Origin: a virus
Virus record (IMG/VR): IMGVR_UViG_3300036846_000743
Coordinates: 162,074-226,073 of that record
Reading direction: 5' to 3' (one strand)
DNA: 64,000 nucleotides
The notes under the pieces were generated by a model, which saw nothing but the letters and a program-made list of their open reading frames with translations, had not been told where the DNA came from and did no database searches. Each line of letters begins with the position of its first letter. Position 1 is the first letter of the stretch. The translations under genes and the position numbers were made by a program. Shown here one piece after another: positions 32,247-39,915 of this stretch.

Positions 32247-32746
32247 GTGTCGATGACCCTTGTCCTTTTTGCTGGTCGCCGAACCGACGCCCGATCCTCA
32301 GCCGCCGTGATCCGTTCGACGATGCTCTGCTCTTGCGAGATCGCCGCGATGATCGACGATCGCTCGGGCTGCGTCGGGACGTAACCTCCACCTCGGAGAT
32401 CTTCACGGACGCTGATTGCGGCCTCGTGCGCTTCCTTGAAGTAGAGGTTGGAGTAAGCGGGCCTCTCCATGACCATACGGCGCGGACCATCAGTGATCTG
32501 GATCGACCATGTCCAGGGGCAACCGGGCTTGGTCGTCCGGTCACTCTGGAAGATGTTGATCCTGACTTCGATCACGATGTCGGACAGCTTCTTGGAGAGA
32601 AAGAATGATCCGACATAATTACCCGCCTTGGTAGGGACGAACCCGTTGAACCAAGAGATCAGGGCAGTATCCTGATCACCGAGGGTGCGGCCGCGCACCA
32701 ACTGATCAGGAATTCGGAAGTGCGTCGGCTCGACAAAGACTTCCAA
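32243..32746 (-). CDS. Hypothetical protein carrying the RTRVIDT C-terminal tail
   Basis: 167 residues from a TTG at 32746 with a textbook AAGGAGGTGACCC in front. The body is beta-rich (DIVIEVRINIFQSDRTTKPG) with a helix (AHEAAISVREDLRGGG). It ends SVRRPAKRTRVIDT, the same tail as virion-side proteins 30 kb away, here encoded AGG ACA AGG GTC ATC GAC ACA. It lies among DNA-metabolism genes. Function unknown. Confidence 0.65.
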   Translation of the reverse strand: MEVFVEPTHFRIPDQLVRGRTLGDQDTALISWFNGFVPTKAGNYVGSFFLSKKLSDIVIEVRINIFQSDRTTKPGCPWTWSIQITDGPRRMVMERPAYSNLYFKEAHEAAISVREDLRGGGYVPTQPERSSIIAAISQEQSIVERITAAEDRASVRRPAKRTRVIDT

Positions 32747-32921
32747 GGGTCACCTCCTTCTTAGCCGATGCCGACGATGGCAGCATTGGGCATCTGGGCA
32801 AGCTATCGTCACCTCCTTGCGGACTAACTTGACTCCCTGGATGTTCGCGCAGTGCTGCGTACGGCATCACGATCAATGTATGATCTGACCACGATAATGC
32901 ACAAGAACTTTCGTCCACCAA

Positions 32922-33683
32922 TCAGTGGTTCACGTCCGCCTTACTGAGCTGTCCGGCCTCCGCAAGTTCGCGGAAAGCCTCCAGGACGTAGTGGGTGCAC
33001 CGACAATCCTGAGCGGCTCCGTGCATCCCTTCCATGTCGATCTCGTAGCGCTCAATGAGGCCCAGCTCGTGCAAGCAGGTTGATAGACTCCACTTGCCCT
33101 TGCGAACCAGCCCGCGGACGTCCTCGTACCAGCGAAAGACATGCTGAGCCCCGGGCTCGGGTATGGGAAAGCCCGTGGCCTTGGCCTTGAAGATCATCCC
33201 TGAATCCATGAACCGTCTGTAGTCGAACCGGAACATATCGCCGGTGGCCGTGTAGGTCGCATTCTCGATGATCGGCCGGTCGAAACCGTAGCCGTTGTGG
33301 CCAGCATACCAGTAGTCGTTGGTTAGCGCATCTTCCAGGAATTCGCGAAAGAGCGGCATGATCTCCCGGGGATCGAGGCCCTCGTCGCGGAGCTTCTCCC
33401 AGCCAACGTGCGCTTTGCCCTGCTCCGCCATCCGCCGGGCGGTCTCGCGGACCGACTGTTCGAACCAGACCGGATCGATGTCCGGATGCAATGCCCAGTT
33501 GATCAAGAAGCTGTCCTCGTGAACCGGGACTCGACTCTTGATCATGCACCAGCCCAGATCGACGGGCAGCGTCTGCCGACTCCGCTCCTTGATACCATTG
33601 GTCTCGCAGTCGAAAACCAGATAGTTGTCAGGAAACCCACCGAGAAATGACGCCATCCGCGCATACCAGCGCAGATTGACCAT
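32922..33683 (-). CDS. DEDDh 3'-5' exonuclease
   Basis: 253 residues from ATG 33683, overlapping the upstream stop. YLVFDCETNGIK (Asp25, Glu27) is Exo I, YAGHNGYGFDRPIIEN is Exo II and HGAAQDCRCTHYV is Exo III with His and Asp five apart, which makes it DEDDh. It resembles DnaQ/RNase T-type enzymes that remove 3' nucleotides from DNA or RNA. It may proofread or trim ends beside the phage replisome. Confidence 0.8.
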   Translation of the reverse strand: MVNLRWYARMASFLGGFPDNYLVFDCETNGIKERSRQTLPVDLGWCMIKSRVPVHEDSFLINWALHPDIDPVWFEQSVRETARRMAEQGKAHVGWEKLRDEGLDPREIMPLFREFLEDALTNDYWYAGHNGYGFDRPIIENATYTATGDMFRFDYRRFMDSGMIFKAKATGFPIPEPGAQHVFRWYEDVRGLVRKGKWSLSTCLHELGLIERYEIDMEGMHGAAQDCRCTHYVLEAFRELAEAGQLSKADVNH

Positions 33684-34141
33684 CACCGCAGTCCGTCCAG
33701 TGTCTGTAGATGCTGTTCCGCTGCCCATACGAGTGACTCCACATCATCCCGGATGCCGTTTTCCCCCATCGGGGTCGTGTCCTTGACGCCGGCCATGTAG
33801 ATGCCGGTTGTCAACTCGCCAATAACCATGAAGACAATGGCCTGCGCCGCCGCGGGGCTCAGAACGAACCCTGTTTTCGCGAAGGCCACATCCAGGCTAT
33901 TGATATCAGGGTCCAGGTGAGCCAGCTTCAGTGCCTGGATATAGCGCTGGGCGGTCTGGAAAAGGACCGTGTCCGTGATCGCGTGATGCTCAAGCATCTT
34001 CGCCATGTAGGGCGGTCGATGCTGTGGCAGCATGCGTTCGAGCGCGACCCGAAGCAGTGTTGGCCAGAAGTTGAGCACGTCGCCTGGCGGCCAGTATGTG
34101 CTCAGCTTCCCGGCCATTCGCTTCGGACGCGCCCGGATCAT
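33683..34141 (-). CDS. Hypothetical protein
   Basis: 152 residues, ATG with AAAGG. Helical throughout, with AMQ-type hydrophobic stretches (AAQAIVFMVIGELTTGIYMA). It is coupled to the exonuclease gene downstream. No family recognised. Confidence 0.55.
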   Translation of the reverse strand: MIRARPKRMAGKLSTYWPPGDVLNFWPTLLRVALERMLPQHRPPYMAKMLEHHAITDTVLFQTAQRYIQALKLAHLDPDINSLDVAFAKTGFVLSPAAAQAIVFMVIGELTTGIYMAGVKDTTPMGENGIRDDVESLVWAAEQHLQTLDGLR

Positions 34142-34147
34142 GCTCGC

Positions 34148-34612
34148 CTACCTTTGCGCTACGATCATCTGGGTGTGCCCCTGCGGGGTGATCACCTTGC
34201 GGACCGCGTGGCCTTGCTTCGATGCCTGATTGCGGATCGCGTGCTCCGCGTATTTGCCCTTGAGTTTCTCAAGGTTTTTGCCCGCCTTGGCCTGGATCTT
34301 CTGGCCATAGGCCCCATAGAAGTCGTAGACCGGCATGAAGCTGCCATCGGCTTTCGGGTTGGAGACCAGGCCGATCTCGTAGGCCGTATTGTCTCCCTTG
34401 ACCGAGATGGCATGATCGCCTTTGCCGTAGTCCTCGGGCTTGATGCCATGCTTGTAGGCGGCATCTTGCTGGTGATAGTCGTTTGCCCATGACCCCCAGT
34501 ATTTCCAGGTCTTCTGACCGGATCGAAATTCCAGCCCCAGCTCCTCGCACGCTGCCGACAGCGCGTCGAAGTCGCTGAAACAAACATCTGGATGAGCTAC
34601 AACGTGCGACAA
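34148..34612 (-). CDS. DUF1257-like protein
   Basis: 154 residues from a TTG at 34612 with GGGAGG seven bases before. LSHVVAHPDVCFSDFDALSA, a following CEELGLEFRSGQ and the DFYGAYGQK segment resemble DUF1257 (Ycf35-like), which starts MSH-x-T-I and is found in cyanobacteria, planctomycetes and phages. Function of the family is unknown. Confidence 0.5.
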   Translation of the reverse strand: MSHVVAHPDVCFSDFDALSAACEELGLEFRSGQKTWKYWGSWANDYHQQDAAYKHGIKPEDYGKGDHAISVKGDNTAYEIGLVSNPKADGSFMPVYDFYGAYGQKIQAKAGKNLEKLKGKYAEHAIRNQASKQGHAVRKVITPQGHTQMIVAQR

Positions 34613-34667
34613 GACATCACCTCCCGTCTTGCGGTCCACGCCAGTTTGACGCGAAAAACGCAATTGG

Positions 34668-35258
34668 TCAACGGTTGTCACCGCTGCCCCGGAGCACACC
34701 GCGGTGTGCCCGGTCAGTCAGCTTGTCGTAGTTGGTCTGGGCCACACAGCCCAGCGAGACCCGCATTTCGGTGCAAAAAGCAGACACGTACCACAGGGCA
34801 TCGCCGGCTTCCTTGACCATCCGCTCCCGTTCGGGCGGCTCCACGACGCAGACCGGCGGGAACTCGACACGCTGAGTGTGCTCGACGGCCACGCGGAGAA
34901 CATCCAGGGCCTCGCCGGCCGCATCGATAGCGTCGTAGATCGCCTTCTTTCGCTCCGGAGTCAGTTCCCCGGCCGGGTCATTGCGGTATGCCTTCTTCAT
35001 CAGCTCCATGAGGGCACCGCACGTGCCAGCGACATCGAGAACGTCTATGGCCAGGGCATAATTGTGCGGCTTGATCTGCCGCACGGCCATTTGCATGATG
35101 GCCGTGGCCAGCTCGCCGGCCTCACCGACCAGGGAGATAGCCGGGTAGATGAGCTGGTTGTCGCCGCGCCCTGGATAAACGGCCAGCTCCGTGGTCTTGC
35201 CCTGATAGTCGTCCAGGGTCATCGTAGGTTCCGCGTTACGCGGCGTATCACTCATCAT
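34668..35258 (-). CDS. mazG: MazG-like nucleotide pyrophosphohydrolase
   Basis: 196 residues. Starts at 35258 or 35255 follow GGAG; ATG 35222 (MTLDDYQ, the usual family start) is also possible. GEAGELATAIMQM and the later KEAGDALWYVSAFCTEMR supply the EExxE/D metal ligands of all-alpha NTP pyrophosphatases, and the end RAHRGVLRGSGDNR is typical. About 60 residues are inserted between the two halves. It hydrolyses non-canonical or alarmone nucleotides. The palindrome at 35237 lies just inside or before it. Confidence 0.75.
   Translation of the reverse strand: MMSDTPRNAEPTMTLDDYQGKTTELAVYPGRGDNQLIYPAISLVGEAGELATAIMQMAVRQIKPHNYALAIDVLDVAGTCGALMELMKKAYRNDPAGELTPERKKAIYDAIDAAGEALDVLRVAVEHTQRVEFPPVCVVEPPERERMVKEAGDALWYVSAFCTEMRVSLGCVAQTNYDKLTDRAHRGVLRGSGDNR
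35237..35247. promoter_or_regulatory. Palindromic site TACGCGGCGTA (copy c)
   Basis: The only copy that may be within coding sequence: it is 8 codons into the mazG gene if ATG 35255 is used, or 15 bases upstream if ATG 35222 is the true start. The surrounding 18 bp match the copy at 1519 exactly. Confidence 0.35.
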
Positions 35259-35368
35259 CGTTCTCCGTGAATGGTCCACCGAGTATTCCTGGTAACTCTC
35301 CGTAGCTGAAAACCGAGCCAGTTAGTCCAGAGGCACCGTGACGAGACCGCAAAGCGGAATTACTCGTC

Positions 35369-35956
35369 TCAGCATGTTTCACTGGCTCGGTTGGCTTCTC
35401 GTGGCTCACGGCCCGCCGGGATGGTTCTGCATAGTATATGACACGAAAACGCGTCAGCGTTAAGTGGTTTGCCATCGGGCTTCCAGACGGGTGGCCCAGG
35501 CACCAGTCCCGGAAAAACTCGATCTCCTTCATACTCACCTTCGACGAGCGTCAAGTAGATCTTGTTGGCGAAAGGCAGAAAGATCTCGTAGACCTGGGCC
35601 CCGCCAATCACGACCGCGTCGGTCGCGCCGTTGCCGTTCCAGCCCCAAGCTGCCATATCCAGGGCCTCGAGCGGATTCCTGGCCCAGCGAGTCCCCTGTA
35701 CATCAACCCCGGCCGACGGCCAACTTTCATCCCACGGCCGCCTGCTCAGCACGACATTGACCCGCTTCTCGAGCGGCTGACCATTGCGCGTCAGGATCGA
35801 GTCGTAAGTCCGTCTACCCATGATGAGCGACTGGTGCAGCGTATGCTCGCGGAACCACTTGACGTCCTTGATATCGGGCCAGGGCAAACTGCCATCCCGA
35901 CCGATCACTCCTTGTTTGGTCATTGCCACGATGATCGCAAGATTGCGAATATGCAC
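35369..35956 (-). CDS. folA: Dihydrofolate reductase
   Basis: 195 residues from a GTG after AAGGAC. LAIIVAMTKQGVIGRDGSLP, the WP-D segment, IMGRRTYDSI and VVIGGAQVYEIFLPFANKIY are the standard substrate and NADPH sites. The enzyme regenerates tetrahydrofolate for the phage thymidylate synthase immediately upstream. The C-terminal 25 residues beyond the fold (TIPAGREPREANRASETC) are an extension with no known role. Confidence 0.9.
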   Translation of the reverse strand: MHIRNLAIIVAMTKQGVIGRDGSLPWPDIKDVKWFREHTLHQSLIMGRRTYDSILTRNGQPLEKRVNVVLSRRPWDESWPSAGVDVQGTRWARNPLEALDMAAWGWNGNGATDAVVIGGAQVYEIFLPFANKIYLTLVEGEYEGDRVFPGLVPGPPVWKPDGKPLNADAFSCHILCRTIPAGREPREANRASETC

Positions 35957-36028
35957 TGGTTAAAGTCCTTGGTACTTTTCGCGGCCAACCTGGCAGCGGT
36001 CTGCCGCCCGTTGGCTTAGCTGAGGTAG

Positions 36029-36925
36029 CTAAACGGCGACTTCGGCACGTAGCTTGCCCGGGTGCGGCGCGTAGCCGTCCAGGAAGAACCAGGCCGGATC
36101 GGCCTTCAGCAGCTGATCGGGGCTCAGGTAGGAGCACGCCTCGAAGAACTTGTCGCTGATCATCAGATTCGGCAACGGCCGCAGCTTGCGGGTGATCTGC
36201 TCCCGCACCTGGTCAAAATGGTTGTCGTAGAGGTGGCAGTCGGCGATGTTCGCCACCAAGTAGCGGGGCGTCAACCCGGCGAGCCGGCCGAAGATGTGGG
36301 CCAGCAGCGCGTACTGGACGATGTTAAAAGGCGCCCCCAGGAACATGTCGATGCTCCGCCAAAAACAAACGACATCAAGATGGCCGTTGGTCGGCAGCCA
36401 CTGGCTCATCGTATGGCAGGGCGCCAGGCCCATGTCCGGAACGACTGGTGGATCCCATGCCGTCAGCAAGATCCGCCGCCGGAAACGATGGCTCGGATCG
36501 GCAACCACGGCCTTGAGCTGCATCAAGATGTAAGTGATCTGGTCCCACATCTCGGCGAAGCCGTGCTCTGCCCGATATTCCCATCGCCTCCAGGCCCGAC
36601 CGTAGATCTTGGGCACATCTCCATCCGGCTGACTCCACTGGTCCCACAGCTTGCGGCGGATGAAGTTGCCGCTACCGTCCTGCCGGCCCAGCGTATTGAT
36701 ATTGGTCTCGCCACGCAGGAACCAGAACACTTCGTCAACGACCACGTCGAACGGTACCGGCTTGGTTGTGACGATCGGGAATCCATCCCGGAGATCGAAT
36801 CTGAGCTGCTGCCCCAGCAGCATTCGGCATGTAGCCTTGCGATCTTCACTCTTGATCACGGCGCCCGACTGAACGTCTTCACCCTCGTCGATGATCTTCC
36901 TGAGCAGATCAAGATACTGCTTCAT
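36029..36925 (-). CDS. thyA: Thymidylate synthase
   Basis: 298 residues, ATG after AGGAG. The nucleophile lies in LAPCHTMSQW (Cys170), the RSIDMFLGAPFNI block follows, and Asn201 in PFNI favours dUMP over dCMP. The H-x-Y block reads IADCHLYDNH rather than the common GDAH-x-Y-NH. It makes dTMP from dUMP with methylene-tetrahydrofolate. It sits beside DHFR and between two MazG proteins, giving a dTTP supply module. Confidence 0.9.
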   Translation of the reverse strand: MKQYLDLLRKIIDEGEDVQSGAVIKSEDRKATCRMLLGQQLRFDLRDGFPIVTTKPVPFDVVVDEVFWFLRGETNINTLGRQDGSGNFIRRKLWDQWSQPDGDVPKIYGRAWRRWEYRAEHGFAEMWDQITYILMQLKAVVADPSHRFRRRILLTAWDPPVVPDMGLAPCHTMSQWLPTNGHLDVVCFWRSIDMFLGAPFNIVQYALLAHIFGRLAGLTPRYLVANIADCHLYDNHFDQVREQITRKLRPLPNLMISDKFFEACSYLSPDQLLKADPAWFFLDGYAPHPGKLRAEVAV

Positions 36926-36940
36926 CTCGCAACTCCTGGA

Positions 36941-37195
36941 TCAACGGCCATAGAGTTTCTTGAGCCCACAAACCGCCTCTTTGCCAGCCGTAGTGAGGCG
37001 ATAGTAACGAACTCGACCGCGCGCGGCCATAGCGTAGGTCCGGGCTTCCGGGACGAACATCTCGGCAAACCCGAGTGAAACCAGCGAACTGCCGGTCCTG
37101 GCGTGTATGCTTTTGGTACTGACCTGGCCAGCCTCTTCGATCTTAACCAGGGCCTTGAACTGGGCTTCGCCAACCTTGATGCCGCCAATGGTCAT
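36941..37195 (-). CDS. Small winged-helix-like protein
   Basis: 84 residues, ATG overlapping the upstream stop (ATGA) and preceded by AAAGGGG. A helical start (AQFKALVKIEEAGQVSTKSI), then SLVSLGFAEMFVP and RVRYYRLTTAGKEAVCGLKK fit a minimal winged helix with a beta hairpin (R-YYRLTTAGKEA). Likely DNA-binding; target unknown. Confidence 0.55.
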   Translation of the reverse strand: MTIGGIKVGEAQFKALVKIEEAGQVSTKSIHARTGSSLVSLGFAEMFVPEARTYAMAARGRVRYYRLTTAGKEAVCGLKKLYGR

Positions 37196-37512
37196 GGCCG
37201 CCCCTTTGGATGAACGTCGACCAGAATGGTGAACTGCTCGAAGCCGCCCTGCTGCTCGCGTATGAACGCCGTAGTATCGCTAAGGCCGTCAACAGCTTCG
37301 GGATTGCAGACGGCCCACAGGCTCCGCAGCACCTCGTAGATATCGACGAGCTTCATCGGATCGTCATCTTCCTTGAACTTGTCGACCTCTTCCTGGAGCT
37401 TCAACTTGAGCCAGCCTTTGCGATCTTGTGGGTCGGCCGTCTCGATGACAGGAGCAAGCCCCTGAGCGCTGATCGACAATGGAACACTGTCCCGTACCAG
37501 GCTCGGTATCAT
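37192..37512 (-). CDS. MazG/HisE-like pyrophosphohydrolase
   Basis: 106 residues, ATG with GAGGAG. KGWLKLKLQEEVDKFKEDDD and MKLVDIYEVLRSLWAV give the E-E-x-x-K/D metal site of the phosphoribosyl-ATP pyrophosphohydrolase-like MazG branch, and the end EQQGGFEQFTILVDV is typical. It may hydrolyse aberrant (d)NTPs. A terminator (37533-37576) directly precedes it, so expression needs read-through. Confidence 0.75.
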   Translation of the reverse strand: MIPSLVRDSVPLSISAQGLAPVIETADPQDRKGWLKLKLQEEVDKFKEDDDPMKLVDIYEVLRSLWAVCNPEAVDGLSDTTAFIREQQGGFEQFTILVDVHPKGRP

Positions 37513-37532
37513 TCGTGTCTCCTCGGCGCAAC

Positions 37533-37576
37533 AAAAACGGCGGCTGTCCGCGCTCTGATAGCTCGAACAGCCGCCG
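37533..37576 (-). terminator. Rho-independent terminator
   Basis: On the minus strand, CGGCGGCTGT (37576-37567) pairs exactly with ACAGCCGCCG (37547-37538) over a 19-base loop and is followed by TTTTTGTTG. It starts six bases after the stop of the gene at 37582. The next gene's start codon is only 20 bases further, with no room for a promoter. Confidence 0.85.
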
Positions 37577-37581
37577 GTCGT

Positions 37582-38004
37582 TCAGTAACCACACCCACTG
37601 CATTGCTGCGCGTATACCGTCTGCTGCTGGACGCATGCAGTCTGGACGCAGCGGGCTTTCCGGTGATGGCCGAAACAGCGCTTGAAGAAGCCGAGACGGC
37701 GCTGCTTGACCATCACCACTTCTGTCACCTGGCAGCCGCCGTAGCCGGGATAGGCCAGCTCGCGAATGCACGGGTTGATCGGGATGGCGATCGGCGGCAA
37801 CGCATAACCGGTCTGTGGCGCCGAGTAGACGACCGGGGCTTGGGGCGATGCCTGCGGCATCGTCTTGGTGGCCTGCTGCGGCATCGTCTTGACGGGCGTG
37901 CCCGGAGGTGCCTGCTGGACTGTCACGCCCGGAGGACCAGGCACGCCAGGCGGCGGAGGCGGATTCTGGGTCACGATGGCAAGAGTCAGAACGAGCGTGA
38001 ACAT
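37582..38004 (-). CDS. Small exported Pro/Cys-rich protein
   Basis: 140 residues from ATG 38004 after AAGGAGA. The N-terminus MFTLVLTLAIVTQN looks like a signal peptide (no basic residue), followed by Pro runs and a central domain with CIRELAYPGYGGCQV. The end is Cys-rich (CFGHHRKARCVQTACVQQQT and CSGC). This style of short secreted Pro/Cys protein is frequent in planctomycetes. It may be a host-acquired surface or envelope protein. A strong terminator follows. Confidence 0.6.
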   Translation of the reverse strand: MFTLVLTLAIVTQNPPPPPGVPGPPGVTVQQAPPGTPVKTMPQQATKTMPQASPQAPVVYSAPQTGYALPPIAIPINPCIRELAYPGYGGCQVTEVVMVKQRRLGFFKRCFGHHRKARCVQTACVQQQTVYAQQCSGCGY

Positions 38005-38009
38005 GAGGT

Positions 38010-38888
38010 CTAAGTCTCCTTGGGTTTGAGTCGGACCTTGGTGGCACAGCCGATACACATATCCAATGCCTCGTCGGCTGGGTCGTGCCACGCTTTCGGG
38101 TTCCCGCAACAATCGCAGATCTTCTGCACGTAGTCTAGCGGATGTACTGCCAGCGGACAGCTACCATAGCCCAGCCAGCACACGTGACAACCATGCGCAT
38201 AACCCCGCGGCTTGCAGCCCGGCTCCCTGGAGAACCGGTCCACCATCAAGGGCTCGTTGTATTTGGCCAGGCCCGGGGATAGCCGGACCTTGTGAAAGCC
38301 GGGCCGCTCGAACGACAGCTTGGGTTCGAATAGCGCCGAGAACCGGAGCCGCACCAGATAGGCTGGGTGAAGTAGCGGCCGGTCCCGCCGGCTCGAAAAG
38401 CCCAGCTCGATCCCGATGTAGCTGCATTGACGCTGGCTCCAGAACCTGACCAGGCTGAACCCAACCGGTGTGCCGGCCAGAACCAGAAACTGGAAGTAGC
38501 TTCCCGGGTCATCTTTGCTTTTGCCCTTCCAGCCAAGACCAGGCCAGCACCGCAGGACTTCTACCGGTGCCCATTCTTCCTCGGTTTGCGCGGTCCACGG
38601 CAAGACCACTTCGCCATGTCGCAATCGCTGAACATTGGCAGCGATCCGCCAGGCGAAAGCATTCAGCCGGGTCTCAGTCAGCTCCTTGCCGAGTAGCGAA
38701 ACACAGCTCTCCTCGAGCACGCGTATAGCAACACTACCGCCCAGCAGCCGGCCGACGTCGAGTACGAGGTTTGCGAAGATCTCGCCCGTCAGCACTGCGT
38801 TGTAGTACTTCCACATGCTCGGATCGGTCGTGATCTTCTTTCGTAGCGCTTCGATCTGCTTGAAGTTGTAGGCCGTCGCTCTCGCCAT
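38010..38888 (-). CDS. Hypothetical protein with C-terminal Cys-rich region
   Basis: 292 residues from ATG 38888 (GGGAGGGG). The N-terminal half is helical (RATAYNFKQIEALRKKITTD), the middle contains GSYFQFLVLAGTPVGFSLVR and strand-rich sequence, and the last 60 residues hold about nine Cys: CKPRGYAHGCHVCWLGYG and KICDCCGNPKAWHD then MCIGCATKVR. These could bind two zinc ions. No family recognised. Confidence 0.6.
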   Translation of the reverse strand: MARATAYNFKQIEALRKKITTDPSMWKYYNAVLTGEIFANLVLDVGRLLGGSVAIRVLEESCVSLLGKELTETRLNAFAWRIAANVQRLRHGEVVLPWTAQTEEEWAPVEVLRCWPGLGWKGKSKDDPGSYFQFLVLAGTPVGFSLVRFWSQRQCSYIGIELGFSSRRDRPLLHPAYLVRLRFSALFEPKLSFERPGFHKVRLSPGLAKYNEPLMVDRFSREPGCKPRGYAHGCHVCWLGYGSCPLAVHPLDYVQKICDCCGNPKAWHDPADEALDMCIGCATKVRLKPKET

Positions 38889-38935
38889 CCGGCCCCTCCC
38901 ATCGATACTCAGGACAGCCACAGGTGCACCAAAGG

Positions 38936-39394
38936 CTACTTACCGGCCTTGGTAGGTTGCATCTGTTGCAGACCTTGGCTCGCATCAGCATTCTCCGGTT
39001 CGGGCGCGCCTTCCCGAGGAAACGCGAGATCATAAATTTCGCGGACACTCTCCGCGACAGCGATGATCTTGTCCATGCCAGTGGCGGTCTCCACCTCCTG
39101 GAGGAACTCAGCGATCTGCCCGAGATGCTGGATACCGAGCAGCTTGCCGGGATCGACCCGGAACCGTCGGTCGGCGACATCCAGCGTGAGCGTCATCTGA
39201 TCGACGGTGATGGTCTCCAGGGCCTCGCCCATCTCGGTAAGCCACTGGCTGTTGCCGTAGTGGGCGTTGAGCTGGGCCATGTCCCGGTTCAGTCTGGCGA
39301 GCAATTCACCGAAGGTCGACGGACGGGGCAATCCTTCGAGGATCTGATCGGCCAGGTCCTCGCCTATTTGATGCGAATCGCTACCCCCACCCAA
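38936..39394 (-). CDS. Hypothetical protein
   Basis: About 152 residues. The start is uncertain: a TTG at 39394 follows GGAGGCGTT, and an internal ATG (MAQLNAHYGN) is possible. Region ADQILEGLPRPSTFGELLAR, then TVDQMTLTLDVADRRFRVDP and a helix ATGMDKIIAVAESVREIYDL. Mixed fold, no family recognised. It overlaps the upstream gene by about 30 bases. Confidence 0.5.
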   Translation of the reverse strand: MGGGSDSHQIGEDLADQILEGLPRPSTFGELLARLNRDMAQLNAHYGNSQWLTEMGEALETITVDQMTLTLDVADRRFRVDPGKLLGIQHLGQIAEFLQEVETATGMDKIIAVAESVREIYDLAFPREGAPEPENADASQGLQQMQPTKAGK

Positions 39395-39753
39395 AAGCGG
39401 AACGCCTCCACTTCCGGGCGCAGGTCCTCCACCGGTCTCCCCCGAATCACGTGAATCCTGCGAACCGGGCCCCGTATCATGTTGACCTGGAGCCCGGCCT
39501 GGATCCCGGTCGCCAGCAGAAACGCGAACGCCCCCTCCGGTTCCAGCGTGACTCTGTACGGAACCAGCGGTACGTAAACCCCGTCGCCGTCCTTGACTAG
39601 CAACCACTCCATCGGGCGGTCGAACTCGATCGGACTCTTCGCTACCAGCCATTCTTCTTGTGCTCCTCTGGAAATAATGCCGACCGGTTCGCGCCCATCC
39701 CGGGCATAGGCGTCCAGGTCGGCCCATTGATGTGTGAGTTCTATCCCTTTCAT
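39364..39753 (-). CDS. Hypothetical protein
   Basis: 129 residues, ATG with weak AAAG. N-terminal QWADLDAYARDGREPVGIIS, middle EWLLVKDGDGVYVPLVPYRV and a C-terminal half rich in strand (GPVRRIHVIRGRP). Beta-rich overall. Function unknown. Confidence 0.5.
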   Translation of the reverse strand: MKGIELTHQWADLDAYARDGREPVGIISRGAQEEWLVAKSPIEFDRPMEWLLVKDGDGVYVPLVPYRVTLEPEGAFAFLLATGIQAGLQVNMIRGPVRRIHVIRGRPVEDLRPEVEAFRFWVGVAIRIK

Positions 39754-39809
39754 GTCACCGACTTTCTGTGTCTGACTGGTCGTGTAAAAGCCTCCTCAAT
39801 CAAGAGTTC

Positions 39810-39914
39810 TTAACGCTCCAATCGATGCCAGAGCGTAACTTTACTCATCTGTAACTCCTCCGCCCACATTATCAAGGGTCGACTACGAGTTTTCTTAGTT
39901 CGGTATTCCGCATT
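39810..39914 (-). pseudogene. Remnant of HNH homing-endonuclease C-terminal module
   Basis: A frame of 34 codons before a stop reads NAEYRTKKTRSRPLIMWAEE and then LQMSKVTLWHRLER. It lines up with the HTH end of the HNH gene at 31785 (RTQLLMVWAKELGCSYGTLH). There is no start codon or HNH core, so it is a decayed fragment left after loss of a homing gene. It sits directly beside the glycosyltransferase stop at 39916. Confidence 0.6.
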
Positions 39915-39915
39915 C

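Noticed and set aside
32763-32825. Very short frame (about 20 codons, Cys/His/Arg) preceded by AAGGAGGTG between 32747 and 32921
   Set aside because: Too short to separate from chance; the duplicated AAGGAGG may only be the SD of the next gene. A leader peptide cannot be excluded.
35248-35538. 96-codon minus-strand frame across the DHFR 3' end and the MazG start
   Set aside because: It overlaps the strongly supported DHFR gene and its composition is not protein-like; treated as a shadow.
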